NCBI GenBank assembly: GCA_049999765.1
Contig: JBNGIQ010007849.1
Location: 1 to 26,791, forward strand
Reading direction: 5' to 3'
Length of the DNA: 26,791 nucleotides
Origin: Phaeoceros laevis
Taxonomy: Eukaryota > Anthocerotophyta > Anthocerotopsida > Notothyladales
In this document: positions 1 to 10,420 of the stretch, one piece after another
How positions within the stretch are numbered: the stretch's first letter is position 1
Layout: each line of letters starts with the position of its first letter
Position numbers and translations under genes: made by a program
Notes under the pieces: generated by a model
Told to the model about the DNA's origin: nothing
The model's input: the letters and a program-made list of their open reading frames with translations, nothing else
Database searches by the model: none

Positions 1-793
1 GTCCGATGCGCCTTGCGCAACTGGGGAAATTGTGCACTATTTTCCGGAGGGGCGTAAAATACACCAAAAGCCAGCACGGACGGCCGTGAGTGGCTGCCGC
101 AGACGGGCGGAGGGTGGCGCGGGCACATCAGCGACGTCGGATCGGGCTCCAGCAGGGACTGCACACTGGTCGCCTATCGCGCGCACAAGGCATAGCCCTG
201 GAGAGTTTGATATTGAGGCTATGAGCAGTGCACTGTAAATCGCGCTGGCCATCAGTGGGTGCGGCAAAACGGGTAGAAAAATTCTAGTAGTCGAAGACAA
301 ATGCAAGGATGCAGGCAAAAAAAGAATCGGGCGATTCGGGCGATTTGGCCTCCTGTGCCGACCACCATAGACAGGAAAGTGGCACCAACTCTCAAAACTC
401 GAGTTCTGCATGGATTGGTGTGATTGGAATTGGAGGTGTAGCACGTGAACGCCTTGTGTCTATAGAAAAAAACTCAAGGCCATACACTTTCAGCAACGAG
501 CTGCAGAGGCCAGGGAGCGAGAATCCGACCACGCATCTACCTACTACTGTATACGACTGGAGTTTCACGGTGTGAAACACACTAGTGGATGTAGAGACCT
601 CGCCCAGATAAACCCTCAACAAGATACTTCTTGAACGTTGAAAACTCTCCAAACTTCGTGTAATACTCACCAGGGAGATGCCCAGCATGTTTCTACCTTC
701 TAACAAAATGGCAGAACTAGGGTATTCTATTTGCAGGACAGTTGAGATCCAGAGCAAGGTCTAAAATCCTCCTGCCCTTTGTCCTGTTCCAAC
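1..793. other. no gene recognised; 3' flank of the ACT-repeat gene
   Basis: Short overlapping frames exist on both strands, but none has convincing protein character or splice-bounded exons. The part nearest 793 lies just downstream of the stop codon of the minus-strand ACT-repeat gene and probably holds its 3' untranslated region. No clear polyadenylation signal or repeat was identified. Confidence 0.5.
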
Positions 794-2766
794 TCAGCCC
801 ATAAGGATATTCCGCACTCTGTCTGCAATCAGGCTCCGGATCCGCGGGGTGCCTAGAGCTAGCTCTGGCTTGTCAATCAGCAAAAATCGATACACCTCCC
901 AAAACCGATCTCCCACAGCATGCCTTGTGATATCTGCCTGCAACACCAGAAGCAGGTTTGAACGTTGTGAGTCCCCTTTGGTCAAAGGCAACGTGTGCTA
1001 CAAGAATGAAGTGTGCAGAAATAAATCTCATACCTTGAAAATGCAAATATCCAGCATCTTCAGTGCAAGAGTGATATCATACAACACTCTTGGCCGGCCA
1101 CGCCCACTCAACTCGATTGGAGTGGCAACCAGGAGCTCTGTGTCAGGACCTCGGGTTGTAACCACCACCCGCAGCGTATGTTGCAGCTCTCTTTCCATCA
1201 TTTGCAACAAAGCCTTCTGCTTGTGAGGATCCAGAATCTTCCTACCATCTGATTGAAGTAGGAAAAGGTCCAGGTCAATGGTCCCCTTGACAGGAGACGT
1301 AATTCTCCCATATGCAACCTGCGACATAAGATCCCAGGTGTAAGTAGTTTGCTGTACCTACTGGATCTTCATCGCTTTCAAATGACTGGCCAAACCATGA
1401 CTGCACTTTAGAAGACAGTTCATACATTCCACCTGGACATTCATGTGCCGCAAGTGTTTCACTAGGAAGTCCGCCGATCCAGTCAATTCCAGAAAGATGC
1501 AACCCAACAGGACCAACCCAGAAACAGCAGAAAGACTAGTTTGTTTCCAACCTGTAGCTTCACATTCTTCAGCAGTCGCATGGTGTCATACAGCAGCCCT
1601 TTCCGGTCTTTACAGCTGATTTGCAACACTGTGTGTGCAGGGCTTGTCACGTTGTCAATGGATATGCTGAAAGGAGGCAACACATGGCCAGAATTGTCAA
1701 ATTTGTCCGACTTTGAAGGACTGCTCTTCGCCGGCTGTTGCAGGCTGCTCTGTTGCGGACCACCTAGTTGCTGACCATTTTGATGTGGACCACTCTCCCG
1801 CTCGCTCACCCCATCGTTGAAGAGACACTCCGCCACTGGAGGCGGTATGTGAGAAGCAGGGGCGCAGTCCATATTCCCACACTCATAACCTGCTGCTGTA
1901 AAGTCGCACATTGTGCTAGCATCTTTCAGATAGGTTTTCATTTGTTCATGGACTTCAGTGACTCTTTCCTTTGCCGGCAACTTGTCCCTGAAGAAATAAG
2001 AAATTCCTGGAATTCAGGAACAGCAAGGCAGTAACCACGAAGCTGCAGAACAGGTGAACACACTGCTGCAGTGGAGAGATTTTGCTTGAACTTACTTGTT
2101 ATCAGTGACAAAGAAGAGGTCAATCGCTTTGCCATCAGGGCTCGTGGAGACCTTCACCCGGTGAATAGTCAGCTCCAGTTCCCAAAGTACTTGGGCCACA
2201 TCTGCAGTGAGTGAACAGGAAGAATTCTTCAATATGTGATGATTTGCAGTGTCCGAAAAGAAAACGCGACATCTCTGAAAACACACCGTTTAGAAGGCCC
2301 GCTCGATCCTTGGAGCACAGCTGCAAGAGGCACATCTGCTTAGGTTTTGGTTCAGGAGGCGTGACAGGCTCAAAGAACTGGCGCTGAGACGAAGGGCATG
2401 CAGCCGTAAGTCTTTGCTTCAGCACTGCCCATCTAACAGGCCTGGATGAGTTTGGCACAACCCAGAGTACAACGTAGCACCACCTCCCATCTGTCTGGAG
2501 ATCTGCAAAACTTACAGCACAGGGGAAATTGAGCACATATTATCAGATGACAAACCCCACTACGGGGGAAGGTACAAGACAGCAAGGAAAAGGACTAGAG
2601 AAATGAACTCACCGCCTCTGACAACGGTTAGCCCGAACTCGAAGACAATACGGGCCAAATCACAGCCGAGTCCGACGTTGTCCGGACAGTGCACGGAAAT
2701 TTCACTGGGATCACCCTGGTGGGTTCCCTGCTTGATGGAAACAACTTCATCGCTAGCGGCGCCCAT
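794..2766 (-). CDS. ACT-domain-repeat protein, ACR9/ACR10 type, six exons
   Basis: Six exons join in frame: 2766-2613, 2502-2287, 2201-2096, 1987-1552, 1318-1034 and 937-794, giving 1341 nt, or 446 residues plus TGA. All introns are GT-AG. The protein matches the plant ACR9/ACR10 family (about 410-420 residues in Arabidopsis). ACT-like units lie at about residues 17-95 (CPDNVGLGCDLARIVFEFGL, then TDGRWCY), 105-157 (CSKDRAGLLNDVAQVL), 278-340 (CKDRKGLLYDTMRLLKN) and 357-430 (GPDTELLVATPIELSGRGRP, ending VRNILMG). The linker at about 160-275 is Ser/Gln/Pro-rich and longer than usual. ACT domains bind small ligands, usually amino acids; ACR proteins are thought to sense amino-acid status and have no catalytic domain. 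The ATG at 2766 is chosen because it matches the family start. Another in-frame ATG at 2817 follows directly after a TGA. The gene appears intact. Confidence 0.9.
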
Positions 2767-2817
2767 GACAGCGTTCAGCCTCCTCCGATCAAGAGAGGCT
2801 GCATCGAATGAACACAT

Positions 2818-4429
2818 TCAATCGGTGGGAGGTTCCCGCTGGGAGTTGGCGGAACAATATTCAATTTGTTCCAGTGCCTTATCTCCGCGCTGTGTAACGT
2901 GAAGTCTGATACCGCCTGCACAGAATCATGGTCCAAAGTAAGGTCCAGAGTGAGGAAGATTACGCGGCTGCGGCAGCAAACTTGCAACCCAGCTCCAAGC
3001 CTCACGCCCCATTCAAGTTGGACAGACAGAAATTCACAGCTGAAACCAGCTCAGTCTTCAGATCAGATGCTCAATTTCCAAACACACTTGGTTAAAGAGG
3101 GAGTCTCAATTCCTCTAACAGCTCTGCACCTTGGCCTAATCTCAATTGCGGACGGATCTCTTTCAATCAACCTTGCCACATTTCAGCCTTCCACCTTCAC
3201 AGCACATGTCCCTGGCAGACACTCCACGAAACTGACTCTGCAACCTGCAGTCTCTTCCGAGGCCCAGGACACGCTTTTCCATCTCCAGACAGGCTCAACC
3301 AGGAAAGGGAGGGGAAGGGAAGGGGAGGTGCGGAGACGAGAGGTGAGGTGAGGTGAGGTGAGGAGGGGTCCGGATTCCTTTCTCAGCCAAGCCAGGCGTC
3401 AGCACAACGAACCACCAGGAGCGGCAAGATCGGACGCCAGGAGATGCCTGAGGTGAGGGGAGCAGGAATTTTGACGCAACAGGAGCCCAGCGGCGAAGGA
3501 GAACTCTAAATGCGGCGGAAGGGACCGCAAGAGTGACGCTGCTGTCTCCACAGGAGCGACCACAAGCCCAGGCGAGAGGTACAGAACAGGACCAACGGCA
3601 GCGGGGTGCGAGGATAGCAAGGGAGAGCAAGGGAGGAGGCGGGGGCAAGACGACCAGTGACGACCCGCCTGCTGCTACTGCTGCCGCGTCTGGCTAGCTG
3701 GCTGGATGGCACTCTCCCTCCGCTGGCTGCTGCTGCTGTTGCATGGCATATCTGGGTAGTGGGTACCGAGGGAGTGCCAGCCTGAGGAAGACAAACTAGA
3801 AAGGAAATCAGTGGCTGGGGGAGATGCAGGAGAAGCAAGAGAGAAGATCTGAGGATCGCGGGGCCATGGCTGGAGTGGAGCCAAGCTTGGTACAACTTCA
3901 CCCCAACCCGAAACAAAGGAGACAGGACAAGAGCTGTCGAAAGGGAGCTTCCTGGGAGCTTCGGCGGCTGCCATGAACGAGTCGGGCAAATAGGGACCGG
4001 GCGAAAGGAAGGAAAGAAGGAACCAGTTTCGAGGAAGTGGGAGGTGGCAGAAGGAATCTATGACACAGATCCCTGGCAGAGAGAGCTTCGGGAGTCGGGA
4101 ATTTAGGCTGCCCGGCTGCTGCTGCCTGCTGCCATCCTAGGCTGGCGGAACTGGCGCCCTAGTACCTATCGAGACTATCCTCGTCAGCAAGCAGCGATCA
4201 CTCAACAACCAGACAATAGCACACAAGGGTTGCAGATGTCGTTTCATTCATCCATCAGTTCTAGGAGTTGGAAGTGATAAGAGCAATAGCGTTGCAACTT
4301 TTCAACAAGAGATTAGGGAGAGAGAGTGTCTACCTGCAAAGATTTTCGGTTGACTGGCCTGCCGCTTTGGTTCCTATCCAGCCTGCCAAGTTTTTTCATA
4401 GAAATCTCACAATCAACTAATCTACTCAC
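2818..4429. other. 5' flank of the ACT-repeat gene; no gene recognised
   Basis: This stretch lies upstream of the minus-strand ACT-repeat gene. On the minus strand, 3290-3370 is strongly pyrimidine-rich (CCTCC/CTTCCC runs), like the Y-patch and leader regions of plant promoters. A minus-strand frame with ATG at 3974 in a good context (TTCATGGCAGCC) runs to 3675, but its composition is Ser/Pro-rich without a recognisable motif; it could be an upstream leader or chance. Confidence 0.45.
3339..3365. repeat. short (AGGTG)n microsatellite
   Basis: About four to five tandem AGGTG units lie within a longer purine-rich stretch. The complement is a CACCT/CTCC tract in the presumed promoter or leader of the ACT-repeat gene. 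Confidence 0.75.
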
Positions 4430-4556
4430 CAATACAAATCACTCTTGGATTGCTCGGTGTGGGTGAAGGGCCGCCTAGCGAGTGAGCTTGTGACTCATCA
4501 TTGTCGGTGACGGGCGGTTCGCTAGGCATCTTGCACCATTGTTCCATGAGGCCCTT
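4430..4556 (-). CDS. orphan exon resembling the N-terminus of a pfkB-family carbohydrate kinase
   Basis: A minus-strand open stretch is bounded by an acceptor (TTCTCAG before 4556) and a donor (G then GTGAGT at 4429). It encodes MEQWCKMPSEPPVTDNDESQ, a Ser/Pro linker, and SNPRVICIG at the splice site. In plant pfkB sugar kinases (fructokinase and ribokinase relatives) the first strand reads like ICIGE followed by the substrate-binding region. The next exon, with the family's GGAPANVA motif, was not found below 4430, and no convincing upstream exon was identified. This is either a gene fragment or a gene whose other exons were missed. The family call rests on a short motif only. Confidence 0.4.
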
Positions 4557-6420
4557 CTGAGAATGTATTCCACAACAAATGAAACATGTCCTAAAACTTG
4601 TGCACACTCTGCTAACATCCTATAGACAACTTTGACAAGAACTTCACTTCCTCTTTAACCTAGAAAGCAAGAAGGAACTCCCTCACCTACCATTCGTTCT
4701 GCGGGCATCCACGCTTGATACTAGAAAGTGCGGTGGTGAAGGAGGTAGCTCTCTCCAACTAGCCTTCTTTGTGCTGGGATATACAAGAGTGCAATGGTGC
4801 AATAGCCACACCAAGAGTAATCTACATCCGCAGTACAAGGAAGGATGACGAAAGCTTGATAGCAAATTCACTAGCTTCTGTCGGGCCGCTACTAGAGCAA
4901 GACTGAACTGAACGCAAAGCAACATTGGCGCCAATGTTGAAATAGTGTTGTAGCCAGCCGACGAAGAGAGACGATAGGACAATGAAGGATGTATGGTACG
5001 TAGTGTTTTCCAGCTAGCTGTATCCCTCACGCGTGCTACGGTATGGATTGCGCTTCAAGTCTGGTCTTCTCGTACAAAGCAAAATTGAAGTTCATTACGT
5101 CAATCATGACGCAATGGACTGGCGACCTAGTTTGCATAAACACCTAATGCATCGGAAACCTAAAGCCATGGCCAACCTAAACACACTCTTACACACATGA
5201 CCTCAACCCTAACACCGTCCATTCTATTAATATGTTCCTAACCTTTACGTTTCGCCTGTATGTGGCAAAACCTAAACCTAGAGGGACCCCGTGCTTGGTC
5301 CGGTCCCACACCCCCAAGGACATGGTAGTGGAACCGGCCCGCATTTGGCAGGTGCGTGACAAGTGTTTGGGCACTGGCAGCTGACGGCCTCTCCTTTTCT
5401 GTCCGCTCCCCGCTACTCCGCCCATCTTTTCCGTCCATCCCGCCTGTCCGTCCGTCCGTCTTCCGTCAGCTTTGGCAGCCTTTTTCTGTTTCCCTGCCAA
5501 CTTGCAAAGTTATTACTGAGGGGAAGCACCCCCGGTCAGCAGGTGACCTGTAGTCACCAGGTGGCACTGTAAAACGTGGGTACTGTATCTAATCGCCTCG
5601 GGTGGGCACAATGACCTCGCCCCCGCGCGCCATGTCTCGAAAGCGCCGTTCACGTAAGTTAATGGCCAGCGGCTGGTTAATAGCGGCCGCTACGCGGCCA
5701 TTAACATATACATAAATCAAATCAAAACCTCGACCAGCTGTGCAGGCCTTTACTGCAAGCCGTACCGCACATGGCACATGGCTACCGCCACGGCTGTCCA
5801 AGTGGTTAGCATTTAGCATGACACATGCCCGCCGTCTGATGTATTATATCCTGAGGGTTTGTAAGCCATGGGCAATGCATGCAATGTTGAGTGCCACGCA
5901 AGTCAGAAATGATGGGCACAACAAACAAAGAAGAGGCCCGTTTCAGCCTCCGTCTTGTATGCACTACTGTAATATGGCTATGGTTTGGAAGGATCATGGT
6001 CTCCTTGAACTCAGACCAGCCCACCGAGATCTCGTAGAGTGCTGGATGAACCCAAGTCCCCGCTTGCTGGCAAGTTGTACTGTACGAATGCCTGCTACTG
6101 CTGTAGGTGTGGTATGGCAATTTGTGGTGGCCAATCCAAGGCAAGGGAGTGGTTGGTTATGGGTGGATGCGGATACCTTTTAGCCAGTAGACCTGCAATA
6201 TCTTTGTTTTTATTGAGGCCGCCAAAGGCGAGCTATTCCAAGCCGCATGTGATGCACGTGGCCCGCTGCCCCCCTCAAACGCCATATCATATCTTATCAC
6301 TGTGTCTATCTTTGATAAGGTGTGTGATGCGTTTGTCCATGGCACCTTCTCTACCTCGGGAATCGGGATTGCTATCGCTATTGTCCAAGCCTCCAAGGTG
6401 AGGAATTATTCCCATTTTCC
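4557..6420. other. no gene recognised
   Basis: Several short frames occur on both strands, including 4683-5030 (-) and 5740-6183 (+), but none shows a known motif or a splice-bounded exon that fits a neighbour. A 10 bp perfect inverted repeat (GTTAATGGCC / GGCCATTAAC) lies at 5658-5705 around a GC-rich loop. A (GTCC)n-like pyrimidine stretch lies at about 5400-5470. Confidence 0.4.
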
Positions 6421-6432
6421 AATTTGATGTAG

Positions 6433-6674
6433 CATGAAATTATCCACCGCCACTGGTTTTCTATCACATTAATTTGATGTTTGCATTAATTTGATGTTTG
6501 CATCCCTGGACGGGGGTTCCCAATTGTCGCTTACAATCCCTGGACGGGGGAGCCCGGTCGCCGGTCGAAAAACCTGACGGGGTGTTCAATTCCCATGTGG
6601 AGTTGGCTAAACACCATAATCTTCCTACTACTACTACATGAAATTATCCACCGCCAGTGGCTTTCTATCTCATT
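6433..6674. repeat. nested short direct repeats
   Basis: Three repeat pairs are packed together. A 38 bp segment beginning CATGAAATTATCCACCGCCA occurs at 6433-6470 and 6637-6674 with three mismatches. A 17 bp unit CATTAATTTGATGTTTG is perfectly tandem at 6467-6483 and 6484-6500. ATCCCTGGACGGGGG occurs at 6502-6516 and 6536-6550. The block also contains one copy of the dispersed GTGGAGTTGG motif. It looks like the remains of a mobile element. Confidence 0.75.
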
Positions 6675-6824
6675 TCATTCTACTCGAATACCCTCCTTGG
6701 GCATCTTTTCAGTAGCCAAACATTCGGCCCTCCTGACTGCCTTCAGGACTGTTTTCCTGGCCATAACTCTACTAGCTCGTGACGGCAGCTTTACTTTTGG
6801 AACTGTCCAGGCTCCAAGAGTGGA

Positions 6825-7454
6825 CTAATTCACGAAAGCACACCACCCATCTTCAAGATGCATAAGAATTCGGAAGTTAGCCTCCTCCGTGTAGACAGGA
6901 ATTGCCTCACCTTCCGGCAACTGCTCAAGGAACCCATCCATTCGTTGTCGAGTCTCCTTCCTGGTTTTCACGTATGGTCCTCGGTAGCAGCATCCAAGTC
7001 TGGCTCCAGAACCTTCTTGGCTGAATTCACTATCAAAGCCTGGGAGACTTCCAGGGGCAGTGTGGGGATGGGCAAGCTTACCACCCCGTTGGGCCGCCAG
7101 ATTCAACATACTGAGCTTGTCCAAAAATGGGAATGACGACATCTTGCCCTTTAGGCTCAGCTTCTTCTGGCTATCCGAGGGCGAGGGAGTACGAGCCAGG
7201 CTAGGCAACACAGGCTCTACCTGCTCCTGGGGAGCTGCCCCCTTATCCAAAAATCCCTGCAGAGAACAACATTCTGGAGAAGTGTATAGCAAAGCTGGAG
7301 GCTTATTCGCCCATTCCTCTTCATCAGACCTCCTAGCTGCAGGGAGGAAGTCTTGTCTTTGCCCTGCTGTGGTGTGGCTGGCGTCTGATCTGAGGAAGGC
7401 ATGGTCTTCTTTACAACAGCTGCCATTGTTAATGAGCTCACTAGTATTTCAGCT
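6825..7454 (-). CDS. unrecognised reading frame, possible 3' exon
   Basis: A minus-strand frame stays open for about 205 codons from just after a TGA near 7456 to TAA at 6825. It has no early ATG; the first ATG in good position begins MSSFPFLDK. It includes an acidic patch (RRSDEEEWANKPPALLY), a Ser/Pro/Lys segment (PSLARTPSPSDSQKKLSLKG) and a C-terminus with EGEAIPVYTEEANFRI. It may be the last exon of a gene whose upstream exons were not found. No domain was recognised. It overlaps a plus-strand frame, so one of the two may be spurious. Confidence 0.3.
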
Positions 7455-7840
7455 ACCACCCTGTTTTCGTTTTGGAACATGGCAGCAGTGCGCTGGTCGG
7501 TTGCTAGTGAGCTGGCGAAGGCTGGAATGAACAATGACATTGCTGAAGCTGTAGTTGGGCATTTATCTACTTCACTCAGACCTGAGGTTGTCGAAGCCCT
7601 GAGCAGGAAAGCGGTGTTAAAAAGGGAGATTGGGTTGTTGATCTCTGGGAGCGAGAGGAAACTAAGATCTACGACTCCATTCTGAGGGTGGTGGACACAC
7701 TGAATGCTGATGGGTTGGTAGTTGGGGTTGAATATGAGCTGGCAACAGAGTGTGAACTAGGGACGAATTGTGAAATGTCCCTCGGGCCTAGCATTAGCGT
7801 GCCGTGGACGCAAGGGAGTATGGCTAACGGGTGCTTATAA
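7401..7840 (+). CDS. unrecognised reading frame broken at an A homopolymer
   Basis: A plus-strand frame begins near 7401 and includes VASELAKAGMNNDIAEAVVG and LRPEVVEALSRKAVL, then at about 7618-7624 loses protein character. A second frame takes over immediately (GDWVVDLWEREETKIYDSIL, then VVGVEYELATECELGTNCE) and stops with TAA at about 7840. One extra A in the AAAAA run would join the two. No family was recognised. It could be a gene with a sequencing indel, a pseudogene or transposon-derived. Confidence 0.35.
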
Positions 7841-8037
7841 ACCAGAAAGTAAGTATGATCTTAAAGAGCAACCAAAAGAGTGGTGGTGGCCACACCGCTG
7901 CCCGGAACGAACAGGATACCTGAGGTCGTCAAGCCGGAAATGAACGATGTATGCCAATGTTCTACAACTTAGATGTTAGTTGTGGGAGCCGCTTGGCTAC
8001 CTACACCTACAACATGGATGTAAGTTTGCAATCAGTG

Positions 8038-8287
8038 TTACTCTTCCATAGACTAATGAGGAGTTGAGGACCAATCCTGATGTTATTATTGATTAACGAG
8101 TTCGAACTAAAGCATGTACATATGTGTACCGAGAATGTGAGAAGAAGAAGAAGTTTATTTACTTACTCTTCCATAGACTAATGAGGAGTTGAGGACCAAT
8201 CCTGATGTTATTATTGATTAACGAGTTCGAACTAAAGCATGTACATATGTGTATCGAGAATGTGAGAAGAAGAAGAAGTTTATTTAC
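8038..8287. repeat. 125 bp tandem duplication
   Basis: Two adjacent copies, 8038-8162 and 8163-8287, begin TTACTCTTCCATAGACTAAT and end in a purine run plus TTTATTTAC. The one difference seen is GTACCGAG versus GTATCGAG, so the duplication is recent or kept similar by conversion. No coding content is evident. Confidence 0.9.
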
Positions 8288-8342
8288 GACGTTTGCTTAA
8301 GCAAGAAGCCACACGTGCAGCAAATGAAAGGCAACCAAAATT

Positions 8343-8690
8343 GTATATGGTTGATTACAATTGTATCCATGTAATGATGTAAAGCATAGTGGACTAATTT
8401 CTAAGTGGTATGATTCTTTATTCGATGTAGCTCGAGAAACAAAGGTTTAGTTCGATGCAATTTGTTGATGAAACCATATACATAAGGAGCTTGTACATGG
8501 TTGGTTGAAAGTTTATCCATGTAACACATAGTGGACTAATTTCTTACTGGTGTGATTCTTTATTTGATGTAGCGAGAAACAAAGGTTTAGTTCGATACAA
8601 TTTGTTGACCAAATCGCCTATGTAAGAAACTTGTACATGGTTGAGTAAAAGTGTGTCCATATAATGCACAGTGGACTAACTTTCTAGATC
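8343..8690. repeat. degenerate tandem repeat of about 140-155 bp, 2.4 copies
   Basis: Copies start near 8343, 8498 and 8637. Shared blocks include CATAGTGGACTAATTTCT, TGATTCTTTATT, GAGAAACAAAGGTTTAGTTCG and CTTGTACATGGTTG. The copies have diverged by substitutions and small indels, unlike the near-identical 125 bp pair just upstream, so they are older. Confidence 0.75.
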
Positions 8691-8702
8691 AACAGAAGGT
8701 AT

Positions 8703-8760
8703 TAGTAGTAGTAGTAGAAAGGTCATTCTCCACCTGACCTTTCTACTACTCCTACTGCTA
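8703..8760. repeat. fold-back inverted repeat
   Basis: The left arm 8703-8725 (TAG repeats then AAAGGTCA) pairs with the right arm 8735-8760 (TGACCTTT then CTA repeats), separated by a 9 nt loop. Pairing is perfect for the inner 17 or so bases and then has mismatches. It lies just downstream of the kinase-like gene, which is on the minus strand, so it would sit in or near that gene's 3' region. Confidence 0.8.
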
Positions 8761-9097
8761 CCATTTGTTGATTTGGAAATAGATCTGATGCCACCATAAG
8801 AAGCCCAGATACCACGACCAAGAGTTTTCCTTACAAAGCCCGTGCTACGTCTGAAAGCGCTTCAAAAACTGACAATGCAAAGCTTGTCACCTTCTGCTCT
8901 TCTTCTTGTCATCATAGCTCTCCTTAGTTCCCTTGCTCCTCTTCTTGTTCGTTCCTGACAACCCACACAAATCAGCAAAACACATCTCCAAAGTCCTCCT
9001 CTCTCGCTCCATCATCACCTCCTCTGCTCCCTCGGGGGGACTTGCACATGTTGCTAAATCACAGAAAAGCAAGCTCCCATCTCCTGCTATCAAAATG

Positions 9098-9297
9098 TTT
9101 TTTGGATGTAGATCCCCGTGCANNNNNNNNNNNNNNNNNNNNNNNNNNNNNNNNNNNNNNNNNNNNNNNNNNNNNNNNNNNNNNNNNNNNNNNNNNNNNN
9201 NNNNNNNNNNNNNNNNNNNNNNTGCACGGGGATCTACATCCAAAAAATATTTTGGGAAAGATCCATGAAAAGCCCTTTTCATGGATCTTTCCCAAAA
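9098..9297. repeat. paired perfect inverted repeats around a 100-N gap
   Basis: The 25 bases at 9098-9122 are the exact reverse complement of 9223-9247 across the gap at 9123-9222. Directly beside them, 9250-9272 is the exact reverse complement of 9275-9297 with a 2 nt centre. Both arms are made of kinase coding sequence: the catalytic loop (HGDLHPKN) in the first pair and GKIHEK in the second. The segment joins the two out of their natural order on the wrong strand, as expected of a template-switch chimera or an assembler fold-back. Confidence 0.9.
9123..9222. other. assembly gap of 100 N
   Basis: Exactly 100 Ns, the conventional filler for a gap of unknown size. It interrupts the kinase-like gene at the codon before its catalytic loop. 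Confidence 0.99.
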
Positions 9298-9837
9298 CTG
9301 AATGCGCATGTTTCTTTAACGATTTTGCTGACTCCAAGCTATGCTCCTGTTCTCCAGCAAAGAGATGGCCAAGGGTTCTGCCAGCATAGCATGTGGCCAA
9401 AAAGCAATACGTCTCACCATGTAAAGTACCCCATGCTATCAATTTTGACACACAAGTCCCCTGTATGTCTTTCAGTGCCAGGTACGCTTGAATTTCACCC
9501 CGAAGAAGTTGGTCTGCCTTACGATTCTGACCATATCCATGATTTTTACCACCACTCGTTTGTCAAAAATAATCCCTCGACAGCAAATTGCTTCCTCCGT
9601 TGCAAGGATCTCACTTCCTATAATCAGTTTCTGGTCCCCCTCACCTTTTCTCCTAGGATTCCTCTCTCTCCCATGAATGTACTGGTTGCCTGTCAGTGAT
9701 GATCCCCGACATGAAGGTGTATGGGAGTGAGGATTTAAATACGTGGGCTGAAGGTGAAAACGATATTGGTACAACATTTCTGATGGTGAGGATGTATGAC
9801 CTAATTTAGTTGAAATTTTATGTTGTCCGGATGCACG

Positions 9838-10042
9838 CATGTCAGAACAACGATTCGCAAGCTAGAGTTGAAAAGGATCTTCAGAATGTATTTGAATCTT
9901 GTTTAATATATGAATTCACACTAAAGTTTTAATTGCCAATGACAAGCACTTTACTCATACATGTGAGAACAAGAATTTGCAAGTTAAAGTTGAAAAAGAT
10001 CTTCAGATGTATTTGAATCGTGTGTTGTGCATGAATTGACAT
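9838..10042. repeat. two diverged direct repeats of about 80 bp
   Basis: Copies at about 9838-9918 and 9960-10042 share CATGT-AGAACAA, GTTGAAAA-GATCTTCAGA and TGTATTTGAATC in order, with roughly four fifths identity by eye. They lie between the PPR gene and the kinase-like gene. Confidence 0.7.
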
Positions 10043-10321
10043 ACATGCTTGCTTGTAGTCTCTAGAGTGTTTTGCCAGACAAACATGACTCTCCTAGATC
10101 TAACTATCATTCTCCAATATACCATCACGGCACCGGTTAGTTGACAACGATGTGCTGCATCCACTGGTGGCCGCTTCAAGCGAATTAAACTCTCTGACTT
10201 CGCCACTGGAGTGTAAATATGTTGGTGATTTAGAAGGTAGATATGCCCCAAATCTTGCTCCTCGACCCAACTATCATTCTCCAATATGCCATCAATCACA
10301 TCTCTGGCTACACTTATGGCT

Positions 10322-10420
10322 TCACCCAAAGCACACACTTGTACTATGTTGTGAATCGAGTGGAGTGAGGCCTTTTCTTTGCATACTAGTGTAGAGACCA
10401 AGTGCCTCCTGACCCATCCC
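10322..10420 (-). pseudogene. untranslated continuation of the PPR frame beyond its stop
   Basis: Directly after the TAA that ends the PPR gene, the same frame reads GMGQEALGLYTSMQRKGLTP and continues to a TGA at about 10322. This is exactly the second half of the P-type motif that the stop interrupts. The upstream repeats read YAQQGMGQEAL where this one reads YVQ-stop-GMGQEAL, so a CAA (Gln) has most simply become TAA. Confidence 0.8.

Larger units (their letters stand above)
8887..9840 (-). pseudogene. protein-kinase-like gene broken by a gap, a fold-back and a frameshift
   Basis: Three minus-strand pieces form one kinase-like protein. From about 9840 to 9502, after a Pro/Arg-rich leader, comes an N-lobe (LIIGSEILATEEA, then KRVVVKIMDM with a VAVK-like lysine). 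From about 9500 to 9266 comes the mid-lobe (EIQAYLALKD, GETYCFLATCYAGRTLGHLF, SVLGKIHEKGFS). From 9121 to 8887 comes the catalytic loop HGDLHPKNILI, then LLFCDLATC where DFG is usual, and a basic tail ending KKSRR before TGA. The first two pieces are out of frame at GGGG (9498-9501); one more G would restore frame. The second and third should be contiguous (KGFS then HGDL) but are separated by an inverted segment and 100 Ns. CDLA in place of DFG suggests a divergent or inactive kinase. The start at 9840 is tentative. Confidence 0.6.

Noticed and set aside
1275-1502. Minus-strand 75-codon frame inside the ACT-repeat gene
   Set aside because: It lies in the intron between well-supported exons at 1552 and 1318 and is not needed to match the family.
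5780-5830. Possible tRNA-Ser (CCAAGTGGTTAGC resembles a D-arm)
   Set aside because: No matching acceptor stem, anticodon arm or T-arm GGTTCRA motif at the right spacing.
8038-8690. CRISPR-like array of repeats
   Set aside because: The repeats are adjacent tandem copies without unique spacers, in a eukaryotic genome.
9118-9699. Plus-strand open frames running through the 100-N gap
   Set aside because: Their openness comes from unread Ns. The plus-strand catalytic-loop words (HGDLHPKN) are the inverted copy of the minus-strand gene.
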